Source: Hydrogenophaga taeniospiralis
GTDB lineage: Bacteria; Pseudomonadota; Gammaproteobacteria; Burkholderiales; Burkholderiaceae_C
Reading direction: 5' to 3'
DNA: 64,000 nt
NCBI RefSeq assembly: GCF_020510445.1
Contig: NZ_JAHBAG010000001.1
Location: 4,688,501-4,752,500 of the forward strand
Shown piece by piece: positions 1-8,996 of the stretch; within the stretch, counting starts at the first letter, position 1, and each line of letters starts with the position of its first letter. The position numbers and the translations under genes were made by a program. The notes under the pieces are model-generated. The model had not been told where the DNA came from. It searched no databases and saw nothing but the letters and a program-made list of their open reading frames with translations.

Positions 1-572
1 AGCAGATCACCGAACTGCCACGCGTGGCGCATAAAAAGGGGGACCATGCGCCACAGGCCGACGGCGAGGCCCAGGCCCGTGCGCTGCTGGCCCCGGCCCT
101 GAGCGGCCACGACATCGGTCTGGTCAGCGAAGCCGGCATGCCAGCCATCGCCGACCCGGGCAGTTCCATCGTGCGCGCGGCGCATGCCATGGGCATGAGG
201 GTGGTGCCGCTGACTGGCCCGGTCTCTCTCGTGCTTGCGCTGGCCAGCAGCGGCCTGAACGGGCAGAGTTTCGCGTTTGTGGGTTACGTTCCGCAGGAAG
301 CGAGCGAGCGCGCCAGGCGCTTGCGCGAACTGGAGGCCTTGGCGCTCAAGACCGGACAAACGCAGATCTTCATCGAGACCCCCTACCGCAACACCGCTCT
401 GCTCCAAACCGTCTTGCAAACTTTGCACCCGCACACCCGATTGGCCGTGTGCTGCGGGCTCACGCTGCCGCAGGAGGTGACCCGCAGCGCACTGGTGGGT
501 GACTGGAAAAAACGGGCCCTTGGCGACGGACTGCCGCTGGAGACCCCTGCGGTATTTCTGATCGGTCGCTGA
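1..572 (+). CDS. SAM-dependent methyltransferase, tetrapyrrole-methylase fold (RsmI-like), 5' truncated
   Basis: The frame is open from base 3, so the start lies outside the window; a GTG at 24 is only an internal codon. The visible 190 residues match the C-terminal two thirds of the RsmI/YraL-type methylases: GLVSEAGMPAIADPG near the SAM pocket, then VVPLTGPVSLVLALASSGL, IFIETPYRN and a closing ETPAVFLIGR. RsmI 2'-O-methylates C1402 of 16S rRNA. This copy has CGLTLPQEVTRS where true RsmI carries an ARELTK-like segment, so it may be the second, uncharacterised paralogue common in beta-proteobacteria. It converges on galU, with 36 bp between the two stops. Confidence 0.8.
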   Translation, partial: QITELPRVAHKKGDHAPQADGEAQARALLAPALSGHDIGLVSEAGMPAIADPGSSIVRAAHAMGMRVVPLTGPVSLVLALASSGLNGQSFAFVGYVPQEASERARRLRELEALALKTGQTQIFIETPYRNTALLQTVLQTLHPHTRLAVCCGLTLPQEVTRSALVGDWKKRALGDGLPLETPAVFLIGR

Positions 573-608
573 ATCAGCGGCGGTGAGGAATGCCGGCTGC
601 GAACCGGT

Positions 609-1493
609 TCAGGCCAGGGCCTTCTGCATGTGCGCGCGCACCGCCGTGCTCAACTCACTGTTGGCCAGCGCCAGGTCGATCGTGGCCTCCAGGAAACCTT
701 CCTTGCTACCGCAGTCGTAACGCGTACCGTCATAGCGGAACGCAAAGACCTTTTCGGTTCCGATCAGGGCGGCAATGCCATCGGTCAACTGGATTTCGCC
801 ACCCGCACCCCGTGGCTGGCGGCGAATGCTGTCAAACACCGCCGGCGTGAGGATGTAGCGTCCGGCCACCGCCAGTGTCGACGGTGCGACTTCTGGCAAT
901 GGCTTTTCAACCATGCCAAAAACTTCCGCCACATTTCCGCTGGCGCCCCTCACATCCACCACGCCGTAGCGGCGGGTCTCCGAGCGAGGTACGTCCTGCA
1001 CCGCCAGCACCGTGCCCGGGTCGCGGTCGTAGGCCTGCACCATCTGCTGCAACACGGTCGGCCCGCCCCTGGCCTGGTCCCTGCCCATCATCAAATCGTC
1101 CGCCAGCAACACGGCAAACGGCTCGTCGCCAACCAGCCGCTCCGCGCACAACACCGCATGGCCCAGACCCAAAGCGCGCGGTTGACGCACGTACACGCAG
1201 TCCATGTCGTCGGGTTTGATGGCATGCACCAGTTCCAGCAGCGCACGCTTGTTACCCGCCTCGAGCTCGGCCTCCAGCTCGTAGGCGGTGTCAAAGTGGT
1301 CTTCGATCGCTCGCTTGTGGCGCCCCGTCACGAAGATCATTTCCCGGATACCCGCCGCATACGCTTCTTCCACCGCGTACTGGATCAGCGGTTTGTCGAC
1401 CACGGGCAGCATCTCTTTGGGAATGGCTTTGGTGGCGGGCAAAAAACGGGTACCCATGCCCCCAACGGGAAAAACAGCTTTTTGAATCTTCAT
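609..1493 (-). CDS. galU: UTP-glucose-1-phosphate uridylyltransferase
   Basis: Makes UDP-glucose from UTP and glucose-1-phosphate in the cytoplasm, supplying envelope polysaccharide synthesis. The 294 residues are the usual length. The N-terminal nucleotide-binding signature [20 protein letters not shown] is followed by [16 protein letters not shown], then [12 protein letters not shown] and GRYILTP, all typical of the GalU branch of sugar nucleotidyltransferases. The ATG at 1493 is followed directly by the conserved [12 protein letters not shown] start. A 186-bp gap separates it from the S49 peptidase gene upstream on the same strand, so it may have its own promoter, but none could be fixed by eye. 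Confidence 0.95.
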   Translation of the reverse strand: MKIQKAVFPVGGMGTRFLPATKAIPKEMLPVVDKPLIQYAVEEAYAAGIREMIFVTGRHKRAIEDHFDTAYELEAELEAGNKRALLELVHAIKPDDMDCVYVRQPRALGLGHAVLCAERLVGDEPFAVLLADDLMMGRDQARGGPTVLQQMVQAYDRDPGTVLAVQDVPRSETRRYGVVDVRGASGNVAEVFGMVEKPLPEVAPSTLAVAGRYILTPAVFDSIRRQPRGAGGEIQLTDGIAALIGTEKVFAFRYDGTRYDCGSKEGFLEATIDLALANSELSTAVRAHMQKALA

Positions 1494-1679
1494 TGACGTT
1501 TCCAGACTTTGTTGTGTTCAACCATGCCCACCGTAGCGGACGCGAAACCGGCTCAGTCCCTTGAAAAATGGAGCAACCCATCCAGGCAAAGAGCCTTCCT
1601 GTCGGCATCCGATCTTGCGAAGCCCTGACCAGCGCAATGGACTCCACGAACCGTGCGCAGTTCCGCGCGAGAGATTTGG

Positions 1680-2663
1680 TTACTTGAGTTGCACCCCGGC
1701 GGAACGCGCCGCCATGAAGATGCCCTGGCCCATGCTGGCGCCGAGCTGCCTGGCCAGACGCAGACCGACATTTTCGCGCTGCGTGTAGTCCACGATGTCT
1801 TCCGCCTTGACAATCTCGCGCGCCACGGAATCCAGACTGCCCAGCCCATCGGCCAGGCCCAGGGCCACCGCCTGCTGACCACTCCAGACCAGACCACTGA
1901 AGGTGTCGGGCGACTCCTTGAGGCGATCCCCCCGGCCGCTTTTCACCACGGCAATGAACTGTGCGTGAATCTCGGCCAGCATGCCCTGGATATAGGCACG
2001 CTGTGCTTCGTCCTGTGGGCTGAACGGGTCCAGCATGGCCTTGTTGGTGCCAGCCGTCATCAGGCGGCGCTCGATGCCGAGCTTCTCCATCAAGCCAGTG
2101 AAGCCAAAGCCGTCCATGAGAACGCCAATGCTGCCAACCAGACTGGCCTTGTCCACATAGATGCCGTCGGCGGCGGCCGCGATGTAGTACGCGGCCGAGG
2201 CACAAGTCTCTTCCACAACGGCATAGACCTTTTTCTGGTGCAAGGCCTTGAGACGTGTGATTTCGTCGTTGACGATGCCGGCCTGCACCGGACTGCCACC
2301 GGGGGAATCGATCAGCAAGACCACCGCCTGTGCGCCCTGGTCTTCGAAGGCGGAGCGCAAGGACGCGATCACGTTTTCCGCACTGGCTTCGGCGTCCGAT
2401 GCAATCTCGCCCCGGATCTCGATCACCGCCGTGTGGGGCGTGCTCACGGACGCACCAACGCTGTTCGCGCTGTAAACCATCCAGGCGATGAAGCCAAAGA
2501 ACGCCAGCCACAGCAGGCGCGAGAACAGCCTCCAGCGCCGCGCGGCCTGCTGCTCCCGGATGGTGGCGAAAACCAGCTTTTCGAGGGTCGCACGCTCCCA
2601 GGCCACACCCTTGCCCTGGTCCACACTGGAGCCCGTGGGCAGACCCATGTCGTCGTCGTTCAT
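1680..2663 (-). CDS. Signal peptide peptidase SppA-like S49 serine protease
   Basis: Membrane-anchored S49 protease of 327 residues, the short single-domain form, predicted to clear cleaved signal peptides or membrane proteins. One transmembrane helix (LLWLAFFGFIAWMVYSA, about residues 45-65) precedes the ClpP-like fold. LLIDSPGGSPVQAG is the oxyanion region. The nucleophile Ser is in ETCASAAYYIAAAADGIYVD, and the general-base Lys is probably in GDRLKESPDTFSG. The ATG at 2663 is chosen because an upstream start at 2729 would overlap the Rieske gene by about 50 bp. It follows the Rieske gene by 13 bp in the same direction, so the two are probably co-transcribed. Confidence 0.9.
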   Translation of the reverse strand: MNDDDMGLPTGSSVDQGKGVAWERATLEKLVFATIREQQAARRWRLFSRLLWLAFFGFIAWMVYSANSVGASVSTPHTAVIEIRGEIASDAEASAENVIASLRSAFEDQGAQAVVLLIDSPGGSPVQAGIVNDEITRLKALHQKKVYAVVEETCASAAYYIAAAADGIYVDKASLVGSIGVLMDGFGFTGLMEKLGIERRLMTAGTNKAMLDPFSPQDEAQRAYIQGMLAEIHAQFIAVVKSGRGDRLKESPDTFSGLVWSGQQAVALGLADGLGSLDSVAREIVKAEDIVDYTQRENVGLRLARQLGASMGQGIFMAARSAGVQLK

Positions 2664-2676
2664 GTTCAAGAGGCTC

Positions 2677-3057
2677 TCAGAATTCAACAGGTTTGAGGTT
2701 GTATTGTGACCGCCAATGCACGACGCCATCGCGCTCGACCAGCGCGATCTTGATCAGGCCACCCCGACACGGCCCACCTTGACACTCACCGGTATCGGGC
2801 TGGTAGATGGCACCATGCGTCGCGCAAAGCAGCCAGCGACCACTGTCATCGAAGAAGCGCTCTGGCTGCCAGTCCATTTCCATGGCCACGTGGGCACAGC
2901 GGTTGAGGTAGGCATGGACCTGCCCCTTGAAGCGGATGGCAAACGCGCGACAGGTCTGCCCCGCATACACGACGTCAAAGGAAACCGCCCGGCCTCCGTC
3001 GACGAGATCGCCGCTGCCACAGAGCGGGAAAACCGGATCGCTGTCCAAAGATGGCAT
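2677..3057 (-). CDS. Rieske (2Fe-2S) domain protein
   Basis: Small soluble 126-residue Rieske-type electron carrier. It has both ligand pairs of a Rieske cluster: LNRCAHVAMEMDW (Cys-X-His) and CATHGAIYQPDTGECQGGPC (Cys-X2-His). There is no transmembrane segment. The start at 3057 (MPSLDSDPVFPLC) is preferred, since a longer frame from 3168 would run through the end of the HAD phosphatase gene. It lies between a HAD phosphatase (13 bp upstream) and the S49 protease, an arrangement consistent with one operon. Its redox partner cannot be deduced. Confidence 0.88.
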   Translation of the reverse strand: MPSLDSDPVFPLCGSGDLVDGGRAVSFDVVYAGQTCRAFAIRFKGQVHAYLNRCAHVAMEMDWQPERFFDDSGRWLLCATHGAIYQPDTGECQGGPCRGGLIKIALVERDGVVHWRSQYNLKPVEF

Positions 3058-3070
3058 GCCGTCGCCAGAC

Positions 3071-3730
3071 TCAGGCGTTGGCACTGAGCCAGTCGTGCAG
3101 CTCGCGCACCGAATGCGCGACATGCAACGGGGCCAGCGCGCCAAACGCTTCGGACCCGTGAGCCCCATAGCTCACACCAATGCTCGCACACCCCGCATTG
3201 AGCGCCATCTGCAGATCGTGAGTGGTGTCGCCAATCATCAAAGTGCGTTCGGGTGCGACGTCAAACTCGCGCATGAGTTCGTGCAACATGACCGGACTGG
3301 GCTTGCCTGCGGTTTCATCGGCCGTGCGCGAACCATCAAACAGCCCCTGCAGCTCCACGGCTCGCAAGGCCTCGTTGAGTCCGCTTCGGCTCTTTCCCGT
3401 GGCCACCGTCAACCAGTGGTGCCGGCTCTTGAGTTCGGACAGCAGAGGCAACACACCTTCAAAGAGACTGATGTCGTGTTGACGCGCCAGGTAGTGGTGG
3501 CGGTAACGCTCCCCAAGCTGCGCGTATTTCTCGCGTGGCACATCGGGCGCCGCATGGGCCAGCGCCTGCATGAGCCCCATGCCGATAACGTAGCTGGCGG
3601 CCTGATCACTGGGCACGGTTCCACCGACGTCGCGCACAGCCGCCTGAATGCAGCGCGTGATGATGGCGGTGGAGTCAAAAAGGGTGCCATCCCAGTCAAA
3701 GGCAATGAGATCAAATTGGCGCGGGCGCAT
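3071..3730 (-). CDS. HAD-IA family hydrolase (phosphoglycolate phosphatase-like)
   Basis: A 219-residue haloacid-dehalogenase phosphatase. Motif I is AFDWDGTLFDS, motif II includes TVATGKSRSGL, and motif III/IV is GKPSP followed by MIGDTTHDLQMALNAG. The helical cap between motifs I and II marks subclass IA, which includes Gph. The true substrate is unknown; phosphoglycolate or another small phosphoester is plausible. It heads the HAD-Rieske-SppA run on the minus strand. The gene begins about 85 bp from the H-NS-type gene's terminator hairpin. Confidence 0.88.
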   Translation of the reverse strand: MRPRQFDLIAFDWDGTLFDSTAIITRCIQAAVRDVGGTVPSDQAASYVIGMGLMQALAHAAPDVPREKYAQLGERYRHHYLARQHDISLFEGVLPLLSELKSRHHWLTVATGKSRSGLNEALRAVELQGLFDGSRTADETAGKPSPVMLHELMREFDVAPERTLMIGDTTHDLQMALNAGCASIGVSYGAHGSEAFGALAPLHVAHSVRELHDWLSANA

Positions 3731-3814
3731 GGTTTCGGGGTGAACGGTGGATGCCCTGCATTATCAGCGCCACCCCCCAAACCCCTCGGGCGACAACGGC
3801 TCAGCCACAAGACA

Positions 3815-3836
3815 AAGGGCACCCGAAGGTGCCCTT
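3815..3836 (-). terminator. Rho-independent terminator of the H-NS-like gene
   Basis: A perfect 9-bp stem (AAGGGCACC pairing with GGTGCCCTT) with a CGAA tetraloop lies 22 bp downstream of the H-NS-like stop codon. On the minus strand the stem is followed by TTGTCTTG, a modest U tract. Confidence 0.8.
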
Positions 3837-3858
3837 GGCGGGGACGGCGGTGGTTCCG

Positions 3859-4164
3859 TCAGATACGAAAATCTTCGATGCTCTTGCCCGAAGCCAGCAC
3901 GGCGCGCACCCATTCGGGTTTGCGCCCCGGGCCACCGGCCCACAGTTCGCCATTGGGACCGCGGTACTTGGCCGGGGCACTGGACTTGGACTTGCCTGCC
4001 TTCTTGCCACCCGTGGCGCCGCCCAGGTCGGCCACCGTGATGCCAAATTGTTTCATTTTGGCCTTGATGTCGGCAATGACAGCGGACAGTTCATCCTTGC
4101 GTGCCTGTTCGGCTTGCGCCATCAGGGATTGAGCCTGCGCCATGAGTTCGGAATAGCTTGCCAT
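3859..4164 (-). CDS. H-NS family nucleoid-associated protein
   Basis: A 101-residue H-NS-type protein. The N-terminal half is a coiled-coil oligomerisation region (SELMAQAQSLMAQAEQAR to about residue 45). A Gly/Lys/Ser linker follows, then the C-terminal DNA-binding core KYRGPNGELWAGGPGRKPEW, which contains the characteristic AT-hook-like GRKP loop of beta-proteobacterial H-NS/MvaT analogues. It would silence AT-rich or horizontally acquired DNA. AGGAAACTCA before the ATG supplies a ribosome site. It is monocistronic, with its own terminator, 72 bp downstream of rluC. Confidence 0.9.
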   Translation of the reverse strand: MASYSELMAQAQSLMAQAEQARKDELSAVIADIKAKMKQFGITVADLGGATGGKKAGKSKSSAPAKYRGPNGELWAGGPGRKPEWVRAVLASGKSIEDFRI

Positions 4165-4236
4165 TGAGTTTCCTTGTTTGTGTTAACCGTTATTTGCAGT
4201 TCAGCATCCCAACGATGCTATGCACCATTGTAATGC

Positions 4237-5232
4237 CTATTTTTCAACCTGCATCCATTTTTCAAGCTCCGGGGGCAATTCAATTTGTAACTCCAATGGC
4301 GCCCCGGAGACCGGATGCGACAGCCGGAGCCGCCAGGCGTGGAGAAACATGCGCTTGAGCCCCGATCTGCTCAATAGTCGATTGAGTTCGAAATCACCGT
4401 ACTTGTCATCGCCTGCAATCGGATATCCCGCCGTGGCCAGGTGCACCCGGATCTGGTGCGTGCGTCCCGTCTTGATGGTGACTTCCAGGAGACTGAACCC
4501 ATCGGGCGATGCGGCTTCAAGACCCGCAGGTGCTGGGATATGCCGAGCCACCTTGACCAAGGTGAGCGATCGCATGCCATCCGGATCGTCCTTGCCCACC
4601 ACTTTGACGCGCCGCTCGCCATCGGCCAGCAGGTATTTGTGCAGGGGCTGGTCCAGCACCTTGAGGTTGGCGGGCCAGTTGCCTTTGACGAGCGCCAGAT
4701 AGGTTTTGCCGGTTTCGCGTTCACGAAACTGATCCTGCAATGCCTTGAGCGCGCTTTTCTTTTTGGCGATCAACAGGATGCCACTGGTTTCCCGGTCCAA
4801 CCGGTGCACCAATTCGAGCAGACGGGCCTGCGGTCGTGCCTGCCGCATTTGTTCGATCACACCAAAGCTGACACCACTGCCACCATGCACCGCCACGCCG
4901 GCGGGTTTGTCGATGGCCATGAATGCATCGTCTTCGTACACCACGGGGAATTCGCGCGCCGGAGCGGGATTGGCGGCCTTTTCTTCAGCGCGTTCGGACA
5001 ACCGAATGGGGGGAATGCGCAACACGTCGCCCGCAACCACTCTGTCGTCCGCGCCCACCCGTCCCTTGTTGCGCCGCACTTCGCCCGATCGGATGATGCG
5101 GTAGATGTGGGTCTTGGGCACCCCTTTGAGAACCCGGATGAGGAAATTGTCGAGCCGCTGACCTGCCGACTCTTCGTCGACGGTGAGGTATTGGACGGCC
5201 ACGGGGGCCACAGTGGAAGACTTGAAACTCAA
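4237..5232 (-). CDS. rluC: 23S rRNA pseudouridine synthase RluC
   Basis: Converts U955, U2504 and U2580 of 23S rRNA (E. coli numbering) to pseudouridine. The 331 residues comprise an N-terminal S4-like RNA-binding domain (QRLDNFLIRVLKGVPKTHIY) and the RluA-family catalytic domain. The latter has the HRLDRETSGILLIAKK motif with its catalytic Asp and RTHQIRVHLATAGYPIAGD. The start is uncertain: the frame begins with TTG at 5232 and lacks a clear ribosome site, while GTG codons lie a few residues in. It is divergent from rne, the same pairing as in E. coli. Confidence 0.93.
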   Translation of the reverse strand: MSFKSSTVAPVAVQYLTVDEESAGQRLDNFLIRVLKGVPKTHIYRIIRSGEVRRNKGRVGADDRVVAGDVLRIPPIRLSERAEEKAANPAPAREFPVVYEDDAFMAIDKPAGVAVHGGSGVSFGVIEQMRQARPQARLLELVHRLDRETSGILLIAKKKSALKALQDQFRERETGKTYLALVKGNWPANLKVLDQPLHKYLLADGERRVKVVGKDDPDGMRSLTLVKVARHIPAPAGLEAASPDGFSLLEVTIKTGRTHQIRVHLATAGYPIAGDDKYGDFELNRLLSRSGLKRMFLHAWRLRLSHPVSGAPLELQIELPPELEKWMQVEK

Positions 5233-5877
5233 GGAAGTGTCGCCAGAAATTCGGGCCCCACGAACCGAAGGAGCGCACTATAATGTGCTGCGCCAGTCGT
5301 GTGCTGTAAGTGATTGATTTGCTTGAGTTTAAGGCAGTCACCGCCAGCAGGCCTCCCCGCTTTGAATACCTGGGAGCCGATTGGACAATCGTTGCCACCC
5401 GCCGCACCCGGACTTGGCTGCCGCCCCCGAAGCACTTTTTGAAGAGGCCGGGTGCCGCGCCGGTCAGGTGGAAGCTGCGGGCGAACCCGTCAGAAAACTG
5501 CGAACCCGAATACGGAATACCCCAATTGCCCAGCCCCGCTTCAGAGACGCCAAAAGGCGCTTCAAAAACCGGCTGGGTGAGGATGAAGTGAAGCCAGAGA
5601 CATCACCGGCAAGATTCATGTCCCAGACAGCCATCAAGCCCTCCCTGTTCACCCAAGTCCACGCGCCTACGCCCTGACCCGGCGTTCGACGTGGTGCGCC
5701 ACCGGCGTGCCCGACCTTTCGAACGCTCTGCCTGCATCCCTGGTGAAGCCAGGTGGCAGCGGGTCATTGGCTCTCCGGCAATTCCTCCCCGTTTGCGCTT
5801 TTCCGCTGGTTCACGGCAGGTCGGTGCCTGGGTCTGTCCCGGTGCCATGTCAGTGTCAGTGAAAAGGAAAACGCATC
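5233..5877. promoter_or_regulatory. 645-bp divergent rluC/rne control region with probable long rne leader
   Basis: No convincing gene lies here. A perfect TATAAT hexamer is at 5279-5284 on the plus strand, inside a near-palindrome (GCGCAC-TATAAT-GTGC), but no good -35 could be matched. If used, it would give an rne leader of nearly 590 nt. E. coli rne also has a long structured leader through which RNase E lowers its own mRNA; the analogy is inference. Frames here lack homology signals and overlap one another. AAGGAAAACGCATC precedes the rne ATG. Confidence 0.5.
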
Positions 5878-8853
5878 ATGAAACGGATGTTGATCAACGC
5901 CACGCAGGCCGAAGAGCGCCGCCTGGCGATCGTGGACGGGCAAAAACTGCTCGACTACGAAATCGAAATCGAAGGGCGCGAACAGCGCAAGGGCAACATC
6001 TACAAGGCGGTGGTGACGCGCGTCGAACCCTCGCTGGAAGCCTGCTTCGTCGACTACGGCGAAGAGCGCCACGGTTTCCTGCCATTCAAGGAAATTTCGC
6101 GCCAGTATTTCGCCGCCGGTGTGCCCGTCAACCAGGCGCGCATCAACGACGTGATCAAGGAAGGCCAGGAACTGCTGGTCCAGGTGGAAAAGGAAGAGCG
6201 CGGCAACAAGGGCGCGGCACTGACCACCTTCGTCAGCCTGGCCGGCCGCTATGTGGTGCTGATGCCCAACAACCCGCGCGGGGGCGGTGTGAGCCGTCGC
6301 ATCGAAGGCGAAGACCGCCAGGATCTCAAGGCCGCGCTCGACCAGCTGGAATACCCCAACGGCATGAGCATCATCGCGCGCACCGCCGGTATCGGCCGTG
6401 AAGCGCCCGAGCTGCAGTGGGACCTGAACTACCTGCTCAAGCTGTGGAACGCCATCGACGGCGCCGCCAAGGGCGGCAAGGGCGCCTACCTGATCTACCA
6501 GGAATCGAGCCTGGTGATCCGTGCCATCCGCGACTACTTCAACAGCGACATCGGCGAGATCCTGATCGACACCGACGACATCTTCGAGCAGGCGCACCAG
6601 TTCATGAGCCACGTGATGCCCGAGCATGGGCACCGTGTGAAGCGTTACCGCGACGACGCACCGCTGTTCTCGCGCTTCCAGATCGAACACCAGATCGAGA
6701 CCGCCTACAGCCGCACGGTGAATCTGCCTTCGGGTGGCGCCATCGTGATCGACCAGACCGAAGCGCTGGTGGCGGTGGACGTGAACTCGGCGCGCGCCAT
6801 CAAGGGCGGCGACATCGAAGAGACCGCCACCCGCACCAACCTCGAAGCCGCCGACGAAGTGGCGCGCCAGGCCCGCCTGCGCGACCTTGGCGGCCTGATC
6901 GTGATCGACTTCATCGACATGGAAGAGTCGAAGAACCGCCGCGAAGTGGAAAACCGCCTGCGCGACGCGCTGCGCCAGGACCGTGCCCGTGTGCAGTTCG
7001 GTGCCATCAGCAAGTTCGGCCTGCTTGAAATGAGCCGCCAGCGTCTGAAGCCCATGCTCAGCGAAGGCTCGTCCATCCCCTGCCCGCGCTGCGGTGGCTC
7101 GGGCCACATCCGCGACACCGAGAGCTCGGCGCTGCAGATCCTGCGCATCATCCAGGAAGAATCGCTCAAGGACAGCACGGCCGCCGTGCTGGTGCAGGTG
7201 CCGGTTGAAGTGGCCAGCTTCCTGCTCAACGAGAAGCGCACCGAGATCACCAAGATCGAACTCAAGCAGCGCATCAACGTGCTGCTGGTGCCCAACAAGT
7301 CGCTGGACACCCCCAACTACAAGCTCGAACGCCTCAAGCACGACGACCCGCGTCTGGACAACCTGGATGCCAGTTACAAGCTGGCCGACGAGGTGGACGA
7401 CGTGGCCAGCTTCACGCGCCGCAGCCAGGAACGCACCAACAAGCAGGAGCCGGTGATCAAGGGCGTGCTGCCCGACGGTCCCGCTCCCGTAGCAGCCCCC
7501 AAGCCGGAAGTGCCTGTGGCTGCAGCCCCCGTGGCCCCAGCGCCTGTAGCACCCGCGGCCAAGGCCCCGGCACCGGCCGAAAAGGGTTTCTTTGGCTGGC
7601 TCAAGAGCCTGTTTGGTGGCGCCTCGGAACCGACTCCAGCGGTTACCGAGAAGCCCGCCGTGGCACCGGCCGCCAAGGCCGGAGACCGCGAACAGCGCCC
7701 CGATGGTCGCCGTGATGGCGGCCGCGACGGCCGCGGCCGTGGAGGTCGCAACGGTGCCGAGGGCCGCACCCCGCGCGAAGGCCGCGAAGGTGGCCGTGGT
7801 GGACGCGGTGGCGAAGGCCGCGGCGTGGAAGGCCGCCCGGAAAGCCGTGAGGGCCGCGAAGGTGGCCGCAACGGCGAACGCCGTGGCGAGGGCCGGGTAG
7901 AGGGTCGCGGCGAAGGCCGTGGTGAAGCACGCGGTGAATCCCGTGGCGAGGGCCGCAACGGTGGCCGCCGGGACAACCGCCGCGAGGCCGCGCCGGTCGA
8001 CGCCGTGCAAGGCGCTGAACAGCTGCTGAACGCCGCACCGACCGCGGGCACCGAAACGCCTGAAGCAGCCGAAGCCCAGCGGCGCGAACGCCGCCCACGC
8101 AACGACAACCGCCGCCGCCCACAGGAGGGCACCGATGCGGCGCCGCAAGGTCTGAACGAAGCCGCCGCCCAGCGCGTGGAACAGGACGCTCAGGCCAATG
8201 CCGAAGCTTCGGCACCCACTGCCGAAGGCGGTGATGCCGACAACGGTGGCCAGCGCGTGCCCCGTGAACGCCGCAGCCGCGACCGCTATGGCCGTGACCG
8301 CCGCGAACGTGCTCCGCGCGATGCCGCCGCGCCGGAAGGCGACGACGGCACCACTTCGAGCGCCCCGGTGAACCCGAGCGAGGACGCCGTGTCCGAGGCT
8401 CCGGTGCGCAGCAGCTACTTCAGCCTGCCGGTGGAGCCCAACCCCGCCCAGGCCGTCGTGGCACCGGTGGTGGAGGTGGTTGAACCCGTGGTCGAACCGG
8501 TTCCCGTGCTGGCCGCCGCGCCGGCGCCCCGCCCGGTGCCCGCCCCCGTGGCACGCAGCAGCGCTGCTCCCGCTCCTGCGGCGGCTCCCGTGGCCCGTGG
8601 CCTGCCCAAGGTGCAGCCGTTCACGGTGTCGATCGACGAGCTGAACCAGGTGGCTCATGCCAGCGGTCTGGAGTGGATCAACTCCAACGCCGACAAGGTG
8701 GCCCAGGTGCAGGCGGCCATTGCCGCCGAACCCAAGCCGATCCATGTGCCGCGCGAGATCAAGCCGGTGGTACTGCCCGACGACGGTCCGCTGGTGTTGG
8801 TGGAGACGCGCAAGGACCTGCGCAACATGCCACTGCCGTTCGAAACCCAGTGA
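5878..8853 (+). CDS. rne: Ribonuclease E
   Basis: Endoribonuclease for rRNA, tRNA and mRNA processing and degradosome scaffold; 991 residues. The start [20 protein letters not shown] is the family N-terminus. An S1 domain follows (about 36-120, with [17 protein letters not shown]), then the 5'-sensor and DNase I-like catalytic core ([21 protein letters not shown] with catalytic Asp) and the Zn-link CPRCGGSG near residue 402, needed for dimer/tetramer formation. The C-terminal half is disordered: a Pro/Ala linker, a short amphipathic [13 protein letters not shown] near residue 572 resembling a membrane-targeting helix, an Arg/Gly-rich tract (about 600-710), and a conserved Burkholderiales tail [17 protein letters not shown] near 920. 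Confidence 0.97.
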   Translation: MKRMLINATQAEERRLAIVDGQKLLDYEIEIEGREQRKGNIYKAVVTRVEPSLEACFVDYGEERHGFLPFKEISRQYFAAGVPVNQARINDVIKEGQELLVQVEKEERGNKGAALTTFVSLAGRYVVLMPNNPRGGGVSRRIEGEDRQDLKAALDQLEYPNGMSIIARTAGIGREAPELQWDLNYLLKLWNAIDGAAKGGKGAYLIYQESSLVIRAIRDYFNSDIGEILIDTDDIFEQAHQFMSHVMPEHGHRVKRYRDDAPLFSRFQIEHQIETAYSRTVNLPSGGAIVIDQTEALVAVDVNSARAIKGGDIEETATRTNLEAADEVARQARLRDLGGLIVIDFIDMEESKNRREVENRLRDALRQDRARVQFGAISKFGLLEMSRQRLKPMLSEGSSIPCPRCGGSGHIRDTESSALQILRIIQEESLKDSTAAVLVQVPVEVASFLLNEKRTEITKIELKQRINVLLVPNKSLDTPNYKLERLKHDDPRLDNLDASYKLADEVDDVASFTRRSQERTNKQEPVIKGVLPDGPAPVAAPKPEVPVAAAPVAPAPVAPAAKAPAPAEKGFFGWLKSLFGGASEPTPAVTEKPAVAPAAKAGDREQRPDGRRDGGRDGRGRGGRNGAEGRTPREGREGGRGGRGGEGRGVEGRPESREGREGGRNGERRGEGRVEGRGEGRGEARGESRGEGRNGGRRDNRREAAPVDAVQGAEQLLNAAPTAGTETPEAAEAQRRERRPRNDNRRRPQEGTDAAPQGLNEAAAQRVEQDAQANAEASAPTAEGGDADNGGQRVPRERRSRDRYGRDRRERAPRDAAAPEGDDGTTSSAPVNPSEDAVSEAPVRSSYFSLPVEPNPAQAVVAPVVEVVEPVVEPVPVLAAAPAPRPVPAPVARSSAAPAPAAAPVARGLPKVQPFTVSIDELNQVAHASGLEWINSNADKVAQVQAAIAAEPKPIHVPREIKPVVLPDDGPLVLVETRKDLRNMPLPFETQ
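7684..7986 (+). repeat. In-frame Arg/Gly/Glu-rich repeat tract of rne
   Basis: About 100 codons of degenerate GRDGG, REGREGG and GEGRGE-like units within rne, built from repeated GGCCGCGAAGG / GGCGAGGGCCG words. It is probably an RNA-binding arginine-rich region. Copy number may vary between strains through slippage or recombination. Confidence 0.75.
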
Positions 8854-8891
8854 GTCCCCGCCCTGCTGCGGCAGGGCGCCCCGCTCTCAAC

Positions 8892-8926
8892 AAAAAAACG
8901 CCGGTCGAATCGACCGGCGTTTTTTT
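8892..8926. terminator. Bidirectional terminator between rne and hemY
   Basis: A perfect inverted repeat, ACGCCGGTCG-AAT-CGACCGGCGT, is flanked by seven A on the left and seven T on the right, so it reads as a strong intrinsic terminator on both strands. It lies 39 bp after the rne stop and about 70 bp after the convergent hemY stop. Confidence 0.95.
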
Positions 8927-8996
8927 GTGCCCCATGAAAACCCGGCGCGGATGCCCGGACCGTGCTCAGCACCGGGCGTGCGCCCAGTGCGATCGA

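Noticed and set aside
4203..4219. AGCATC-CCAAC-GATGCT hairpin between rluC and the H-NS-like gene
   Set aside because: Only a 6-bp stem without a U tract; not enough to call a terminator or riboswitch.
7684..7986. CRISPR-like periodic repeat in rne
   Set aside because: The repeats are irregular, in frame and encode an Arg/Gly tract; there are no spacers or cas genes.
5764..8745. 993-codon open frame antisense to rne
   Set aside because: A GC-bias shadow of the real gene, with no coherent domain and His/Ala/Gly-rich composition.
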